Below are positions 23,480 through 34,748 of a stretch of DNA of 64,000 bases, piece after piece. Numbering within the stretch: the first letter of the stretch is position 1; each line of letters begins with the position of its first letter. Under the pieces are notes generated by a model. It had not been told where the DNA came from and did not search any database. It saw only the letters and a program-made list of their open reading frames with translations. The translations under genes were made by a program, and so were the position numbers. This DNA comes from Janibacter terrae NBRC 107853 (lineage in GTDB: Bacteria; Actinomycetota; Actinomycetes; Actinomycetales; Dermatophilaceae). The stretch is from the NCBI RefSeq assembly GCF_001591405.1, contig NZ_BCUV01000002.1:124001-188000 (forward strand), given 5' to 3'.

Positions 23480-25119
23480 CCCCCCAGCGCTCTGCCGCAC
23501 CCGCCCACGTCGACGCCTCCCGCCGGCCGGCCCGCGTCGCCTTCGTCGGCGCCGGTCCCGGTGACGCGTCACTCATGACCGTCGCCGCCGTCGACCTGCT
23601 GGGTCGTGCTGACGCGGTCATCACCGACCAGCTGACCAACGAGGCGGTCGTCGGCTCGCTCACCTCGGGCGACGTCGAGATCGTCGATGCCAGCCACGGC
23701 GAGCACGGGCAGCAGCTGACCCACGCCTCCCGCGCCAAGCTCGTCGTCAAGACGGCCAAGGCGCACAAGGGCGGTCTCGTCGTGCGGCTCATGGACGGCG
23801 ACCCCGCGACCTTCAACGGACTCGCCGAGGAGGCGCAGGCCCTCGTCAAGGCCGACATCGACTTCGACGTCGTCCCCGGCGTCTCGGCCGTGAGCGCCGT
23901 CCCGGCGTACGCCGGCATCCCGCTCACCGCGCGCTCCACCGGCGCGGTCCACGTCGTGAGCCTCACCGGGGCCAAGCGCGCGGACCTGTCCGCCTCGGTC
24001 GCCGACGACGTGACCCTGGTCCTGCTCGGCCTGCCCGACCACCTGGCCGCCGCCTTCGGCGACCTGCTCGCCGCCGGGCGCGCCGCGGACACCCCGGTCG
24101 CCGTGACCCGGGGCGGCACGACGACCGCGCAGACGACCCGGGCGACGACCCTGCAGGGGGCGGCCGACGCCGTCGCCGGGCTCGAGGTGCCCACGCTCGC
24201 GGTCGTCGGTTCGACGGTCGGGCTGCGCGACACCCTCTCGTGGTTCGAGAGCAAGCCGCTCTTCGGCTGGCGGGTGCTCATCCCGCGCACCAAGGACCAG
24301 GCCGGCCCGATGACCCGGCAGCTGCTCGGCCACGGCGCGACCAGCGAGGTCGTCCCGACGATCAGCGTCGAGCCGCCGCGCACGCCGCAGGCCGTCGAGC
24401 GCGCCGTGCGCGGGCTCGTCACCGGTCGCTACCAGTGGATCGGGTTCACCTCGGTCAACGCCGTCAAGGCCATCCGCGAGAAGTTCGAGGAGTTCGGTCT
24501 CGACGCCCGCGCGTTCTCCGGGTTGAAGATCGCCGCGGTGGGTGGGGTCACCGCCGACGCCCTGCGCGAGTGGGGCCTCGAGCCCGATCTCGTGCCCGAC
24601 GGCGAGATGTCGGCCCGGGGGCTGCTCGAGGTCTGGCCGCCCTACGACGAGGTGCTCGACCCGATGGACCGGGTCTTCCTCCCGCGGGCCGACATCGCGA
24701 CCGACACGCTCGTCGCCGGTCTGCAGGACATGGGTTGGCAGGTCGACGACGTCACGGCCTACCGCACGGTGCGGGCGACCCCGCCGCCGGCGCCGGTGCG
24801 CGACGCGATCAAGCAGGGCGCCTTCGACGCCGTCGTCTTCACCTCGTCCTCGACGGTGCGCAACCTCGTCGGCATCGCCGGCAAGCCGCACCCGTCGACG
24901 GTCATCGCCTGCATCGGTCCGGCCACGGTCAAGACCGCCGAGGAGGCCGGTCTGCGGGTCGACGTCATGGCGCCCGAGGCCACCGGCGAGAGCCTCGTCC
25001 AGGCCCTCGCCGACCACGGTCGCGAGCTGGCCGCCGCCGCCGTGGCCGCCGGTGAGGAGCCGACCCGCCCGAGCGCCCGCCGCAAGAAGTCGACGACCCG
25101 CCGCAAGGCGAAGGGGTGA
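23476..25119 (+). CDS. hemD: Fused uroporphyrinogen-III C-methyltransferase / synthase
   Basis: A 547-residue fusion. Residues roughly 15-255 are a CobA/SUMT-like SAM methyltransferase domain ([59 protein letters not shown]). The second half is uroporphyrinogen-III synthase ([20 protein letters not shown] ... [14 protein letters not shown] ... [17 protein letters not shown]). The fusion is common in actinobacteria and supplies both heme and siroheme/B12 precursors. In the first domain the usual GDPxxFG reads GDPATFN, so methyltransferase activity is not assured. A basic tail, [13 protein letters not shown], ends the protein. It starts with GTG inside the hemC stop. Confidence 0.93.
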   Translation: MTPQRSAAPAHVDASRRPARVAFVGAGPGDASLMTVAAVDLLGRADAVITDQLTNEAVVGSLTSGDVEIVDASHGEHGQQLTHASRAKLVVKTAKAHKGGLVVRLMDGDPATFNGLAEEAQALVKADIDFDVVPGVSAVSAVPAYAGIPLTARSTGAVHVVSLTGAKRADLSASVADDVTLVLLGLPDHLAAAFGDLLAAGRAADTPVAVTRGGTTTAQTTRATTLQGAADAVAGLEVPTLAVVGSTVGLRDTLSWFESKPLFGWRVLIPRTKDQAGPMTRQLLGHGATSEVVPTISVEPPRTPQAVERAVRGLVTGRYQWIGFTSVNAVKAIREKFEEFGLDARAFSGLKIAAVGGVTADALREWGLEPDLVPDGEMSARGLLEVWPPYDEVLDPMDRVFLPRADIATDTLVAGLQDMGWQVDDVTAYRTVRATPPPAPVRDAIKQGAFDAVVFTSSSTVRNLVGIAGKPHPSTVIACIGPATVKTAEEAGLRVDVMAPEATGESLVQALADHGRELAAAAVAAGEEPTRPSARRKKSTTRRKAKG

Positions 25120-26120
25120 GCGTGGGCGACGCAGCACCTCGCGGACCGGTCGTGCGACCGCGACGACTGCGGGGGAGCGTCCCCCTTCGTCGTCTCGTGG
25201 CGCAGACCCGCCTGCACCCGGCGGACCTCGTCCTGCCGGTCTTCGTGCGCGAGGGGATCCACGAGCCGGTCGAGATCTCCTCGATGCCCGGCGTCGTGCA
25301 GCACACGCTCGAGTCGCTCGTCGACGAGGCGCAGGCGTGCGTGGACGCGGGCATCGGCGGGATCATGCTCTTCGGCGTGCCGGTGGCCAAGGACGCCCGG
25401 GGCTCCGGCGCCGACGACCCGCAGGGCATCCTCAACCTGGCCACGAGGGCCGTCGTCGACGCGGTCGGGGACCGCCTCGTCGTCATGACCGACCTGTGCC
25501 TCGACGAGTTCACCGACCACGGCCACTGCGGGGTGCTCACGAGCACCCTCGACGGCCGCAGCGTCGTCGACAACGACGCGACGCTCGAGCGCTACGCCGC
25601 GATGGCGATCGCGCAGGCCGAGGCCGGCTCCCACGTGCTGGGGCTCTCCGGGATGATGGACGGCCAGGTCGCGCACGTGCGCGCCGCCCTGGACGCGGCC
25701 GGCCACACCGACACGCTCGTGCTGGCCTACGCCGCGAAGTACACCTCCGCCCTCTACGGGCCCTTCCGCGAGGCCGTCCAGTCCTCGCTGAGCGGTGACC
25801 GGGCGACGTACCAGCAGGACCCGGCCAACGCGACCGAGGCGCTGCGCGAGATCGACCTCGACCTCGCCGAGGGCGCCGACATCGTCATGGTCAAGCCGGC
25901 GCAGCCGCACCTCGACATCGTCGCGGCGGCCGCCGAGGTCTCGACCGTGCCCGTCGCGGCCTACCAGATCTCCGGCGAGTTCGCGCAGATCGTCGCTGCC
26001 GCCGAGCGCGGCTGGATCGACCGCGACGCGGCCGTCACGGAGTCGCTGCTGCACATCAAGCGGGCCGGCGCGCAGATCATCCTCACGTACTTCGCGCTCG
26101 AGGTGGCGGGGCGGCTGTGA
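25116..26120 (+). CDS. hemB: Porphobilinogen synthase (delta-aminolevulinate dehydratase)
   Basis: A 334-residue enzyme condensing two 5-aminolevulinates. The two Schiff-base lysines are in [16 protein letters not shown] and [13 protein letters not shown]. The metal loop reads [14 protein letters not shown]: the first and third cysteines of the E. coli Zn site are kept, while the middle one is Asp. This is intermediate between Zn and Mg/K types. The start is the GTG at 25116 inside the hemD stop; a second in-frame GTG lies at 25122. It overlaps the MarR gene by GTGA. Confidence 0.96.
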   Translation: MSVGDAAPRGPVVRPRRLRGSVPLRRLVAQTRLHPADLVLPVFVREGIHEPVEISSMPGVVQHTLESLVDEAQACVDAGIGGIMLFGVPVAKDARGSGADDPQGILNLATRAVVDAVGDRLVVMTDLCLDEFTDHGHCGVLTSTLDGRSVVDNDATLERYAAMAIAQAEAGSHVLGLSGMMDGQVAHVRAALDAAGHTDTLVLAYAAKYTSALYGPFREAVQSSLSGDRATYQQDPANATEALREIDLDLAEGADIVMVKPAQPHLDIVAAAAEVSTVPVAAYQISGEFAQIVAAAERGWIDRDAAVTESLLHIKRAGAQIILTYFALEVAGRL

Positions 26121-26596
26121 GCGGGACGCGCTGGCTGGACGAGGACGAGCAGCAGCACTGGCGCGCGTACCTGCGCGGCGTGCGGCTGCTCGAGCGTGCC
26201 CTCGTCGACGACCTCGCGCCGCACGACATCCAGCTCACCGAGTACGAGCTGCTCTCGATGCTCTCGGAGTCGCCCGGGCAACGCATGCGCATGTCACGCC
26301 TGGCCGACGACATCATCCAGTCGCGCTCCCGCGTCACGCACACCGCCTCGCGCCTGGAGAAGCGCGGGTGGGTGGAGCGCTGCCGCTCCTCCGACGACGG
26401 CCGGGGGGTCGAGATCCTCATGACCGACGCCGGCCGGGACGCCCTGGGCGCGCTCGCCAGCGTGCACGTGGAGTCCGTGCGCCGGCACCTCGTCGATGCG
26501 CTCACGCCCGAGCAGTTCGCGGCGCTCGGTGAGGCGATGGCGGTCGTGCGCGACCGGCTCGCGCCGGGGCACCACGAGATCGGCCTCGACGACTGA
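26117..26596 (+). CDS. MarR family regulator embedded in the heme operon
   Basis: A 159-residue MarR-type winged-helix protein. The DNA-binding region is [36 protein letters not shown] and [20 protein letters not shown]. It starts with GTG inside the hemB stop, so it is translated with the heme enzymes. hemL follows after 76 nt. A regulator at this place could sense heme, a precursor, or oxidants, and tune hemL or efflux genes; nothing in the sequence identifies the ligand. Confidence 0.88.
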   Translation: MSGTRWLDEDEQQHWRAYLRGVRLLERALVDDLAPHDIQLTEYELLSMLSESPGQRMRMSRLADDIIQSRSRVTHTASRLEKRGWVERCRSSDDGRGVEILMTDAGRDALGALASVHVESVRRHLVDALTPEQFAALGEAMAVVRDRLAPGHHEIGLDD

Positions 26597-26615
26597 ACGC
26601 ACCGGCGCCCGTGAT

Positions 26616-26631
26616 GGCAGGTGGCCCTGCC
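26616..26631 (+). other. Small hairpin between the MarR gene and hemL
   Basis: GGCAGG, loop TGGC, CCTGCC. It lies in the 76-nt gap 20 nt after the MarR stop. It could attenuate or stabilise the transcript; there is no T-run. Confidence 0.3.
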
Positions 26632-26672
26632 CCGTGTGCCCTCGAGGACCGCGACCTTGGGAGGATGAGGGC

Positions 26673-28004
26673 ATGACGCTCTCGACGACCCGCTCGCAGG
26701 CCCTCTTCGACCGCGCGCGCGAGGTGATCCCCGGTGGGGTCAACTCGCCGGTGCGCGCCTTCGGCGGCGTCGGCGGCGTCCCGCGGTTCATCGAGAGCGC
26801 GCAGGGCGCGACGCTCGTCGACGTCGACGGCAACCGCTATGTCGACCTCATCTGCTCGTGGGGGCCGATGATCCTCGGCCACGCGCACCCGGACGTCCTC
26901 GCGGCGGTCACCACGGCCGCAGGCAAGGGCTTCTCCTTCGGCACCCCGAGCGAGAACGAGGTGGCCCTGGCCGCCGAGATCGTCGACCGCGTCGAGCCGC
27001 TCGAGCAGGTTCGCCTGGTCTCGTCCGGGACCGAGGCGACGATGTCCGCCCTTCGCCTGGCGCGGGGCGCGACCGGGCGCTCGGTCATCGTGAAGTTCGC
27101 CGGCTGCTACCACGGGCATGTCGACGCACTGCTCGCGCAGGCGGGCTCGGGCGTCGCGACCTTCGCCCTGCCGGACTCGGCCGGCGTGCCCGCCTCCGCG
27201 GCGGGGGAGACGGTGGTCCTGCCGTACAACGACCTCGCGGCTGTCGAGGAGCTCTTCGCCGTGCGTGGCGAGGAGATCGCGGCGGTCATCACCGAGGCGG
27301 CCCCGGGCAACATGGGCGTCGTCCCGCCCGCGCCCGGGTTCACCGAGGGGCTGCGCCGGGTCACCGCCCGGCACGGCGCACTGCTCATCAGCGACGAGGT
27401 CATGACGGGCTTCCGCGCGAGCCGCTCGGGTTGGTACGGCCTCGAGACGGGTCCGCAGGGCGCGCACCCCGGCGGGTACGCGGGCGGGGCCCCGGACCTC
27501 TTCACCTTCGGCAAGGTCATGGGCGGCGGCTTCCCGGCCGCGGCCTTCGGCGGCCGCGCCGACCTCATGGCGCACCTCGCACCGGAGGGGCCGGTCTACC
27601 AGGCGGGCACGCTGTCGGGGAACCCTGTCGCGACCGCCGCCGGCCTGGCGACGCTGCGCGCCTGCACCGAGGACCTCTACCCGCGCCTGGAGACCACGGC
27701 CCGCACGATCGCCGACGCCGCGTCCGCGGCGCTGTCCGCCGAGGGCGTCGCGCACCGGGTGCAGTGGGCGGGCTCGATGTTCTCGATCTTCTTCCGCGAA
27801 GGGGAGGTCACCTCCTTCGCCGACGCGCAGGCCCAGGACACCGCGGCCTACGGCCGCTTCTTCCACGCCATGCTCGAGGCCGGCGTGCACCTCCCGCCGA
27901 GCGCCTTCGAGGTCTGGTTCGTGTCCGACGCCCTCGACGCCTCCGCCCTGGAGACGATCACGGCGGCGCTGCCGCTCGCTGCCCGGGCGGCGGCCTCCGC
28001 CTGA
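26673..28004 (+). CDS. hemL: Glutamate-1-semialdehyde 2,1-aminomutase
   Basis: A 443-residue PLP enzyme converting glutamate-1-semialdehyde to 5-aminolevulinate. It belongs to class III aminotransferases. Marks are [69 protein letters not shown] and the PLP lysine in [19 protein letters not shown]. The ATG at 26673 follows GGGAGGATGAGG. With hemA, C, D and B just upstream, the pathway to uroporphyrinogen III is complete. A 26-nt palindrome begins 7 nt after the stop. Confidence 0.97.
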   Translation: MTLSTTRSQALFDRAREVIPGGVNSPVRAFGGVGGVPRFIESAQGATLVDVDGNRYVDLICSWGPMILGHAHPDVLAAVTTAAGKGFSFGTPSENEVALAAEIVDRVEPLEQVRLVSSGTEATMSALRLARGATGRSVIVKFAGCYHGHVDALLAQAGSGVATFALPDSAGVPASAAGETVVLPYNDLAAVEELFAVRGEEIAAVITEAAPGNMGVVPPAPGFTEGLRRVTARHGALLISDEVMTGFRASRSGWYGLETGPQGAHPGGYAGGAPDLFTFGKVMGGGFPAAAFGGRADLMAHLAPEGPVYQAGTLSGNPVATAAGLATLRACTEDLYPRLETTARTIADAASAALSAEGVAHRVQWAGSMFSIFFREGEVTSFADAQAQDTAAYGRFFHAMLEAGVHLPPSAFEVWFVSDALDASALETITAALPLAARAAASA

Positions 28005-28011
28005 CCGTTCG

Positions 28012-28037
28012 TCTGCATTGCCCTAGGGCAATGCAGA
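28012..28037. repeat. Perfect palindrome of the GCATTSCCCTAGGGSAATGC family, copy 2
   Basis: A 26-nt perfect palindrome centred on CCTAGG, with core GCATTGCCCTAGGGCAATGC. It lies between the convergent hemL and methyltransferase-like genes and contains the TAG stop of the latter (28023-28025). It is a single unit, whereas the copies at 6698 and 60407 are two units facing each other. Confidence 0.85.
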
Positions 28038-28715
28038 GGTCAGGTAGAGCGCGTACTCGAGGCGGCGGCCCTGGCGCTCGACCTCGAGGACGACCTCCTC
28101 GGTGGGGGCAAGGCGCTCGAGGCTCGTGAGGAGCTCCGGCTCGCGCTGGGCGGCCCAGATCGCGAGGGTCCCGCCGGGCGACACCTGCGCCAGGGCTGCG
28201 GCGAGGGCCTCGGGCCGGTACAGCCGCTCGTTGCCCTCGTGGAGGAGGAAGCTCGGTCCGTTGTCGACGTCCAGGAGGACCAGGTCCCACGGGCCGACCG
28301 GGGTGGCCTCGCCGCGCAGGACCCCGGCGACGTCCCCGGCGTGGACGCCCACGCGGGGGTGACGGGCCACGAGCCCGAGGGTGGGGGCGAGGCCGAGGCG
28401 GGCCCACTGCACGAGGTCGGCCTCGATCTCGACGACGTCGACGTGCCGCACCCGCTTGTCCTTCAGGACCTGCCAGGTGGTGAACCCGAGACCGAGGCCG
28501 GCGACCAGCACGCGCTCGGGTGCCGCCGTGCGGGACAGCGACTCCTCGGCGAGCCTGGTCTCGGTGGAGGTGTCGAGGCTGTCCACCGCGAAGGTCCCCG
28601 CGATGATCAGCTCGTGCACGACGCCCCCGTCGGGATCTGCTCGCTCGCGCAGCGCGATCTCCCCCCGGGGCGTGGTCGCCGAGACGATCGTCTCCGCGGC
28701 GGGTGAGTCGTCCAT
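28023..28715 (-). CDS. Spermidine synthase-like SAM-binding protein
   Basis: A 230-residue protein of the spermidine-synthase/methyltransferase superfamily. The motif RVLVAGLGLGFTTWQVL (SAM or dcSAM binding), VDVVEIEADLVQWARLGLAP and WDLVLLDVDNGPSFLLH follow the Rossmann-like order. It lacks the N-terminal beta-sheet domain of true SpeE, so polyamine synthesis is doubtful. A methyltransferase on a small molecule is the more general possibility. The ATG at 28715 is preceded by GAGGAGG. It is divergent from sdhC across a 141-nt gap, and its stop lies inside the palindrome at 28012-28037. Confidence 0.75.
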   Translation of the reverse strand: MDDSPAAETIVSATTPRGEIALRERADPDGGVVHELIIAGTFAVDSLDTSTETRLAEESLSRTAAPERVLVAGLGLGFTTWQVLKDKRVRHVDVVEIEADLVQWARLGLAPTLGLVARHPRVGVHAGDVAGVLRGEATPVGPWDLVLLDVDNGPSFLLHEGNERLYRPEALAAALAQVSPGGTLAIWAAQREPELLTSLERLAPTEEVVLEVERQGRRLEYALYLTSALP

Positions 28716-28775
28716 GAGGGCCTCCTCGGCGCGGTGTCCCGCGAGGTTATTGCGACGGACGTGTTGCCTATTACG

Positions 28776-28789
28776 GCACGGTAACCGGA
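28776..28789. promoter_or_regulatory. Inverted repeat in the sdhC upstream gap
   Basis: TGCC-TATTAC-GGCA, a short symmetric site 70 nt before sdhC in the divergent gap, flanked by GGTTAT and GGTAACC sequences that also face each other. It may be an operator for sdh or the divergent gene. No known factor matches. Confidence 0.3.
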
Positions 28790-28844
28790 CCAAGGTCACA
28801 TGGCGAAGGGCGGAACCGGTGGCGTGTGCCCGCTCACAAGGCGG

Positions 28845-28850
28845 TACCTT
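28845..28850 (+). promoter_or_regulatory. Candidate -10 for leaderless sdhC
   Basis: TACCTT ending 6 nt before the sdhC GTG at 28857. Confidence 0.45.
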
Positions 28851-28856
28851 GACCCC

Positions 28857-29570
28857 GTGGCTACTACGACCCTCCCCGCGAAGAAGAAGGGGGTGGCGTC
28901 GTCCTCGATCGGGCTCAAATTGCTCATGGCAGGCACTGGCGTCATCTTCATCCTGTATGTGCTCCTGCACATGTACGGCAACCTGAAGGCCCTGGCCGGT
29001 CAGGAAGCCTTCGACGAGTACGCGCACCACCTGCGGACCTTCGGGGAGCCGATGCTCCCGTACGAGGGTCTGCTGTGGATCGTGCGCATCGTCCTGGTTC
29101 TCGCGCTCGTCGGGCACGTCTACGCCGCGCTGAAGCTCATCGGTCGCAACAACGCCGCCCGCCCGGTCAGGTACCAGGTGAAGAAGAACGTCCACTCGAC
29201 GCTCGCCTCGCGCACCATGCGCTGGGGTGGCCTCGCTCTCCTGGCCTTCGTGGTCTTCCACCTGATCCAGTTCACGATCGTCAAGCCGAACCTCTACGGT
29301 GCGGCCGACGCGGCGGCCATCAAGGAGTCGCCGTACGTGATGATCAGCGCGGCGTTCGCGACGTGGTGGGTCCTGCTCATCTACGTCATCGCCATGGTCG
29401 CGCTCGGCATGCACCTCTACCACGGCGTCTACAGCGCCTCGCAGACGATGGGTCTGAACAACACCGCCAGGGCGCGTGCGCGCGCCCGGGTGATCGGAAC
29501 CGTCATCGCTGCGGTGATCGTGGTCGGGTTCCTCGTCCCGCCCGTCTACATCTTCATCGACAGTCTCTGA
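28857..29570 (+). CDS. sdhC: Succinate dehydrogenase cytochrome b subunit
   Basis: A 237-residue membrane anchor of the single-subunit type with five predicted helices: [39 protein letters not shown], the [19 protein letters not shown] segment, an [20 protein letters not shown] segment and a C-terminal [20 protein letters not shown]. Histidines for two b hemes are in LLHMYGN, GHVYAA, VFHLIQF and GMHLYHGVY. This is the B. subtilis-like SdhC, so the complex has C, A, B subunits only. The GTG at 28857 is chosen because TACCTT precedes it by 6 nt and the protein begins [12 protein letters not shown]. Confidence 0.93.
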   Translation: MATTTLPAKKKGVASSSIGLKLLMAGTGVIFILYVLLHMYGNLKALAGQEAFDEYAHHLRTFGEPMLPYEGLLWIVRIVLVLALVGHVYAALKLIGRNNAARPVRYQVKKNVHSTLASRTMRWGGLALLAFVVFHLIQFTIVKPNLYGAADAAAIKESPYVMISAAFATWWVLLIYVIAMVALGMHLYHGVYSASQTMGLNNTARARARARVIGTVIAAVIVVGFLVPPVYIFIDSL

Positions 29571-29587
29571 GCAGGAGCCTCCTCACC

Positions 29588-31572
<1,985 letters not shown>

Positions 31573-31576
<4 letters not shown>

Positions 31577-32322
31577 GCATGGAACTGACCCTCAAGATCT
31601 GGCGCCAGGCCGGACCCACGGCGAAGGGCGAACTCGTCACCTACCAGGTCAAGGACATCTCCCCGGACATGTCCTTCCTGGAGATGCTCGACGTCCTCAA
31701 CGAGCAGCTGATCGGCGAGGGCACCGAGCCTATCGCCTTCGACAGCGACTGCCGCGAGGGTATCTGCGGCATGTGCGGCCTGATGATCTCCGGTGAGGCC
31801 CACGGCCCCGAGCGGACGACAACCTGCCAGCTGCACATGCGCTCCTTCCGCAGCGGCGAGACCATCACGATCGAGCCGTGGCGGGCCAACGCCTTCCCGG
31901 TGATCCGTGACCTCGTCGTCGACCGCAGCGCCTTCGACCGGATCATCCAGTCCGGCGGCTACGTCTCCGTCAACACCGGTGCCGCCCCCGAGGCGCACTC
32001 GGTGCCGGTGCCGAAGGAGAAGGCCGACCGCGCCTTCGACTCCGCCAAGTGCATCGGCTGCGGCGCATGCGTCGCGGCCTGCCCCAACGCCTCGGGCATG
32101 CTCTTCCTCGGCGCCAAGGTCACCCACCTGGGTGAGCTGCCGCAGGGTCAGCCCGAGCGTGGCGGCCGCGTCGTCAAGATGCTCGAGACGCACGACCTCG
32201 AGGGCTTCGGCGGGTGCACCAACATCGGCGAGTGCGCCGCTGCCTGCCCCAAGGAGATCCCGCTCGACGTCATCAGCACGCTCAACGCGGACCTGCGCAC
32301 CGCAGCCCGCGGCGGCTTCTGA
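31573..32322 (+). CDS. sdhB: Succinate dehydrogenase iron-sulfur subunit
   Basis: A 249-residue electron-transfer subunit. The [2Fe-2S] ligands are in [20 protein letters not shown] with a fourth cysteine in TTTCQLHM. The [4Fe-4S] and [3Fe-4S] ligands are in [17 protein letters not shown] and [20 protein letters not shown]. The GTG at 31573 lies in the sdhA stop (GTGA); an ATG at 31579 is also possible. It completes the sdhCAB operon, and a lipoprotein gene follows 31 nt later. Confidence 0.97.
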
Positions 32323-32353
32323 GCCGAACGGCCTGACGACCGGGGGGACCGTC

Positions 32354-33256
32354 ATGACCACGCACCACCGCGCACGGCGCCGCGCCAGCATGCTGCTGGC
32401 CGGCGCCGTCGCGCTGTCCACGGCCGGCTGCTCGTTGGTCCAGGGGGAGCCGAGCGAGACCTCCTCGACCGCACACGTGCCGCTCACGACGACCTCGACC
32501 ACGGAGCCGACGTCGAGCCCGTCGACGACCGCGGACCGGGACAAGCCGTCGCCGCCGCAGCCGGCTCCGGTGCTGACCGCCGTGCGCGACCGGATGGCCA
32601 CCCACGCGAACGTCACGATCGACGGCACCCTGCGCGACGTCGAGCGCGACCTCGACATCACGATCCACGCCGAGGGCTCCACCGGGGGTGTCCGCTCGCG
32701 TGTCGAGGGGGGCGGGGGCATCTCGCGGACGACGCTCACGCTGGCCGACGGCGGGACCTTCGACTCCTACGCCATCGGGTGGGACCACTACCTCAAGGTC
32801 GACCAGAAATGGCTCGACGCCACCCGGGTCAGGCTCAAGAGCCCGCTGCGCAAGAACGTCGGCCGGTGGGTCAAGGTCCCCGGCAAGAAGGGCTCGCCCG
32901 TCGACGGGGTGCGCCCCTACACCTTCCTGCGGACCTTCTACGGCGACTCCCTGACCCAGTTCGACCAGCTCAAGAGCGATGTCACCGTCGAGGAGCTCGG
33001 TGGTGAGTGGACCTACCGGATCCCGCTCGCCCGGGCGGGCGACGACGGCGGTCGGGGTGTGCAGCGCACGGTGTGGGTCTCGAGCGACCCGCAGGCACCG
33101 GAGATGCTCAAGATGACCCTCGGCAGGTACCCGGACCGCACGACGCTCACCTTCTCCCGGTGGGGGCAGAGCCGCGAGGACTTCACCGCCCCTGCGGGGG
33201 CGAGGACCCTGAAGGACGCCGACCCGGCGGACCTGGGCGGCGTCGACTACAGCTGA
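32354..33256 (+). CDS. Putative lipoprotein of unknown function
   Basis: A 300-residue exported lipoprotein. The signal peptide has the basic start HHRARRRAS, the hydrophobic core MLLAGAVALS and the lipobox STAGC (Cys about residue 26). A Ser/Thr/Pro-rich linker (TTTSTTEPTSSPSTTADRDK) separates it from the folded domain, which reads like a beta-rich LppX/LprG-like shell (GWDHYLKVDQKWLDATRV ...). No catalytic motif was recognised. It starts 31 nt after sdhB and may be on the same transcript. Its last 10 nt overlap the convergent CPBP gene. Confidence 0.8.
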   Translation: MTTHHRARRRASMLLAGAVALSTAGCSLVQGEPSETSSTAHVPLTTTSTTEPTSSPSTTADRDKPSPPQPAPVLTAVRDRMATHANVTIDGTLRDVERDLDITIHAEGSTGGVRSRVEGGGGISRTTLTLADGGTFDSYAIGWDHYLKVDQKWLDATRVRLKSPLRKNVGRWVKVPGKKGSPVDGVRPYTFLRTFYGDSLTQFDQLKSDVTVEELGGEWTYRIPLARAGDDGGRGVQRTVWVSSDPQAPEMLKMTLGRYPDRTTLTFSRWGQSREDFTAPAGARTLKDADPADLGGVDYS

Positions 33257-34023
33257 CCCAGCCAGTCGATCCTCGTGACGAGCAGGGCGTAGCCGACGAA
33301 GGCGACGACGTCGATCACCCAGTGCGCGATGAAGAGCGGCATCGTCCGGCGCACCCTGAGGTAGACGACGCCGAGCAGCAGGCCCATCGCGATGTTGCCG
33401 ACGAAGCCGCCGAAGCCCTGGTAGAGGTGGTAGCTGCCGCGCACGAGCGCGCTCGCGACGACGACCACGACCGGGCTCCAGCCGGCCTCGCGCCAGCGGG
33501 TGAAGAGGTAGCCGACCATGACGACCTCCTCGAGCAGGGCGTTCTGCCCCGCGGCGAGGACCAGCACCGGCACGGTCCACCACGCCGAGGAGAGGTCGGA
33601 GGCGGCGATGGTCGTGTTGAGGCCGAGCGAGCGGGCAGCGAGGTAGAGGCCGAGCCCGGGGATGCCGATGACGGCGGCCAGGCCCAGGCCCATCGCGACG
33701 TCCCGTCCGGGCGCCCGACCGTCGAGACCGATGAGGCGGGTCGGCCGCCCGTGCTGCCGGGCGAGCAGGTGCAGCGCCAGCCCCACGGGCACGAGGGCGA
33801 GGGCGATGCCCACGAGCTGGTGGGCGAGGTCGAGCCAGGGTTGGTCGGGCGTGACCGACTGGTTCATCGCCGTCACCTGACCGGACAGTCCGCCCTGGGC
33901 ACCGAGCTTGCGCACCAGCGCGAGGGCGGACCACAGCGCGGAGGCCCCGAGCGAGACGCCGAGGAGCAGGAAGGACTCGGTCAGGGCCGTCCGGCGGGGC
34001 AGGTGCTCGGGGACTGCGGCCAT
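33247..34023 (-). CDS. CPBP family intramembrane metalloprotease
   Basis: A 258-residue membrane protein with about eight hydrophobic segments. The CPBP/Abi (CAAX protease-like) motifs are NALLEEVVMVGYLFTRW (paired glutamates), SYHLYQGFGG (second metal ligand) and LFIAHWVIDVVAF. The first motif lacks the arginine of the canonical EExxxR, having glycine in its place. Its role is unknown; homologs modify secreted peptides or give self-immunity. The ATG at 34023 follows a TAGGCT hexamer by 6 nt. It converges on the lipoprotein gene. Confidence 0.85.
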   Translation of the reverse strand: MAAVPEHLPRRTALTESFLLLGVSLGASALWSALALVRKLGAQGGLSGQVTAMNQSVTPDQPWLDLAHQLVGIALALVPVGLALHLLARQHGRPTRLIGLDGRAPGRDVAMGLGLAAVIGIPGLGLYLAARSLGLNTTIAASDLSSAWWTVPVLVLAAGQNALLEEVVMVGYLFTRWREAGWSPVVVVVASALVRGSYHLYQGFGGFVGNIAMGLLLGVVYLRVRRTMPLFIAHWVIDVVAFVGYALLVTRIDWLGQL

Positions 34024-34029
34024 GGCACC

Positions 34030-34035
34030 AGCCTA
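34030..34035 (-). promoter_or_regulatory. Candidate -10 for the CPBP gene
   Basis: TAGGCT on the minus strand, ending 6 nt before the ATG at 34023. Confidence 0.5.
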
Positions 34036-34058
34036 GGTGTGCGAGCAGACCGCGCGCC

Positions 34059-34652
34059 CTACCAGGCAGGCCGCTCACGGCGCCGGCGCAGCCGTCGCCA
34101 CAGCAGCAGCACCTGCACGAGCAGTGCCGCGAGCAGGACGAGCACGAGGACCACGAGGAGCGGCAGGAAGACCGCGATCAGCGAGATGCCGATCGATGCC
34201 CCGTCCTCGACGGTCGAGACCACCGGCGCCCCGAACCCGGCGGTGCCCGCGTTGACCACCGGACGTGACGCGGCCTTGCCCGCGTGCACGAGTCCCGAGA
34301 CCACGACGCCGAGCAGGACTCCGACCCACGCGTGCTCCTGCATCCACGTGGACTCGTCGAGGGTGCTCGCCCCGGCCGTCGCGGCGCCCATGAGGCCGCC
34401 CATGCTCGGCCGGATGAAGGTCTGGACCGCGTCGTTGATGCTGTCCACCGCGGGCACCTTGTCGAGGGTCATCTCGGTGAGGAGCAGGACCGCGCCGATC
34501 CCGATGGCCCACCACGACTCCATCCACTCGAACCCCGTCGGCAGGACGAAGACGTCGCTGAAGCGGGCGAGCAGCGCGACGACGAGGAAGGGGATGTACG
34601 CGTTGAGGCCCGCAGCGGCGCTCAGGCCCATCCCGGTGAGTGCGGCGATCAC
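34059..34652 (-). CDS. DUF4126-like membrane protein
   Basis: A 197-residue integral membrane protein with five to six hydrophobic segments and an arginine-rich C-terminus ([16 protein letters not shown]). The N-terminus [20 protein letters not shown] and the motif [18 protein letters not shown] are as in the DUF4126 family, whose function is unknown. It starts with GTG 34652. It is divergent from metG across 96 nt. Confidence 0.75.
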   Translation of the reverse strand: MIAALTGMGLSAAAGLNAYIPFLVVALLARFSDVFVLPTGFEWMESWWAIGIGAVLLLTEMTLDKVPAVDSINDAVQTFIRPSMGGLMGAATAGASTLDESTWMQEHAWVGVLLGVVVSGLVHAGKAASRPVVNAGTAGFGAPVVSTVEDGASIGISLIAVFLPLLVVLVLVLLAALLVQVLLLWRRLRRRRERPAW

Positions 34653-34735
34653 GGGGGCGCCCCCCTTCGTCGGTGCGGGCGGAGCCCACGTGGTCGCAGC
34701 AGGTTAGCGCTGACGGGGCGGTGTGGCCGGGAACC

Positions 34736-34741
34736 TAGGAT
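34736..34741 (+). promoter_or_regulatory. Candidate -10 for leaderless metG
   Basis: TAGGAT ending 7 nt before the metG ATG at 34749. It contains the upstream in-frame ATG (34740), which argues for the downstream start. Confidence 0.5.
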
Positions 34742-34748
34742 GAGCCGC

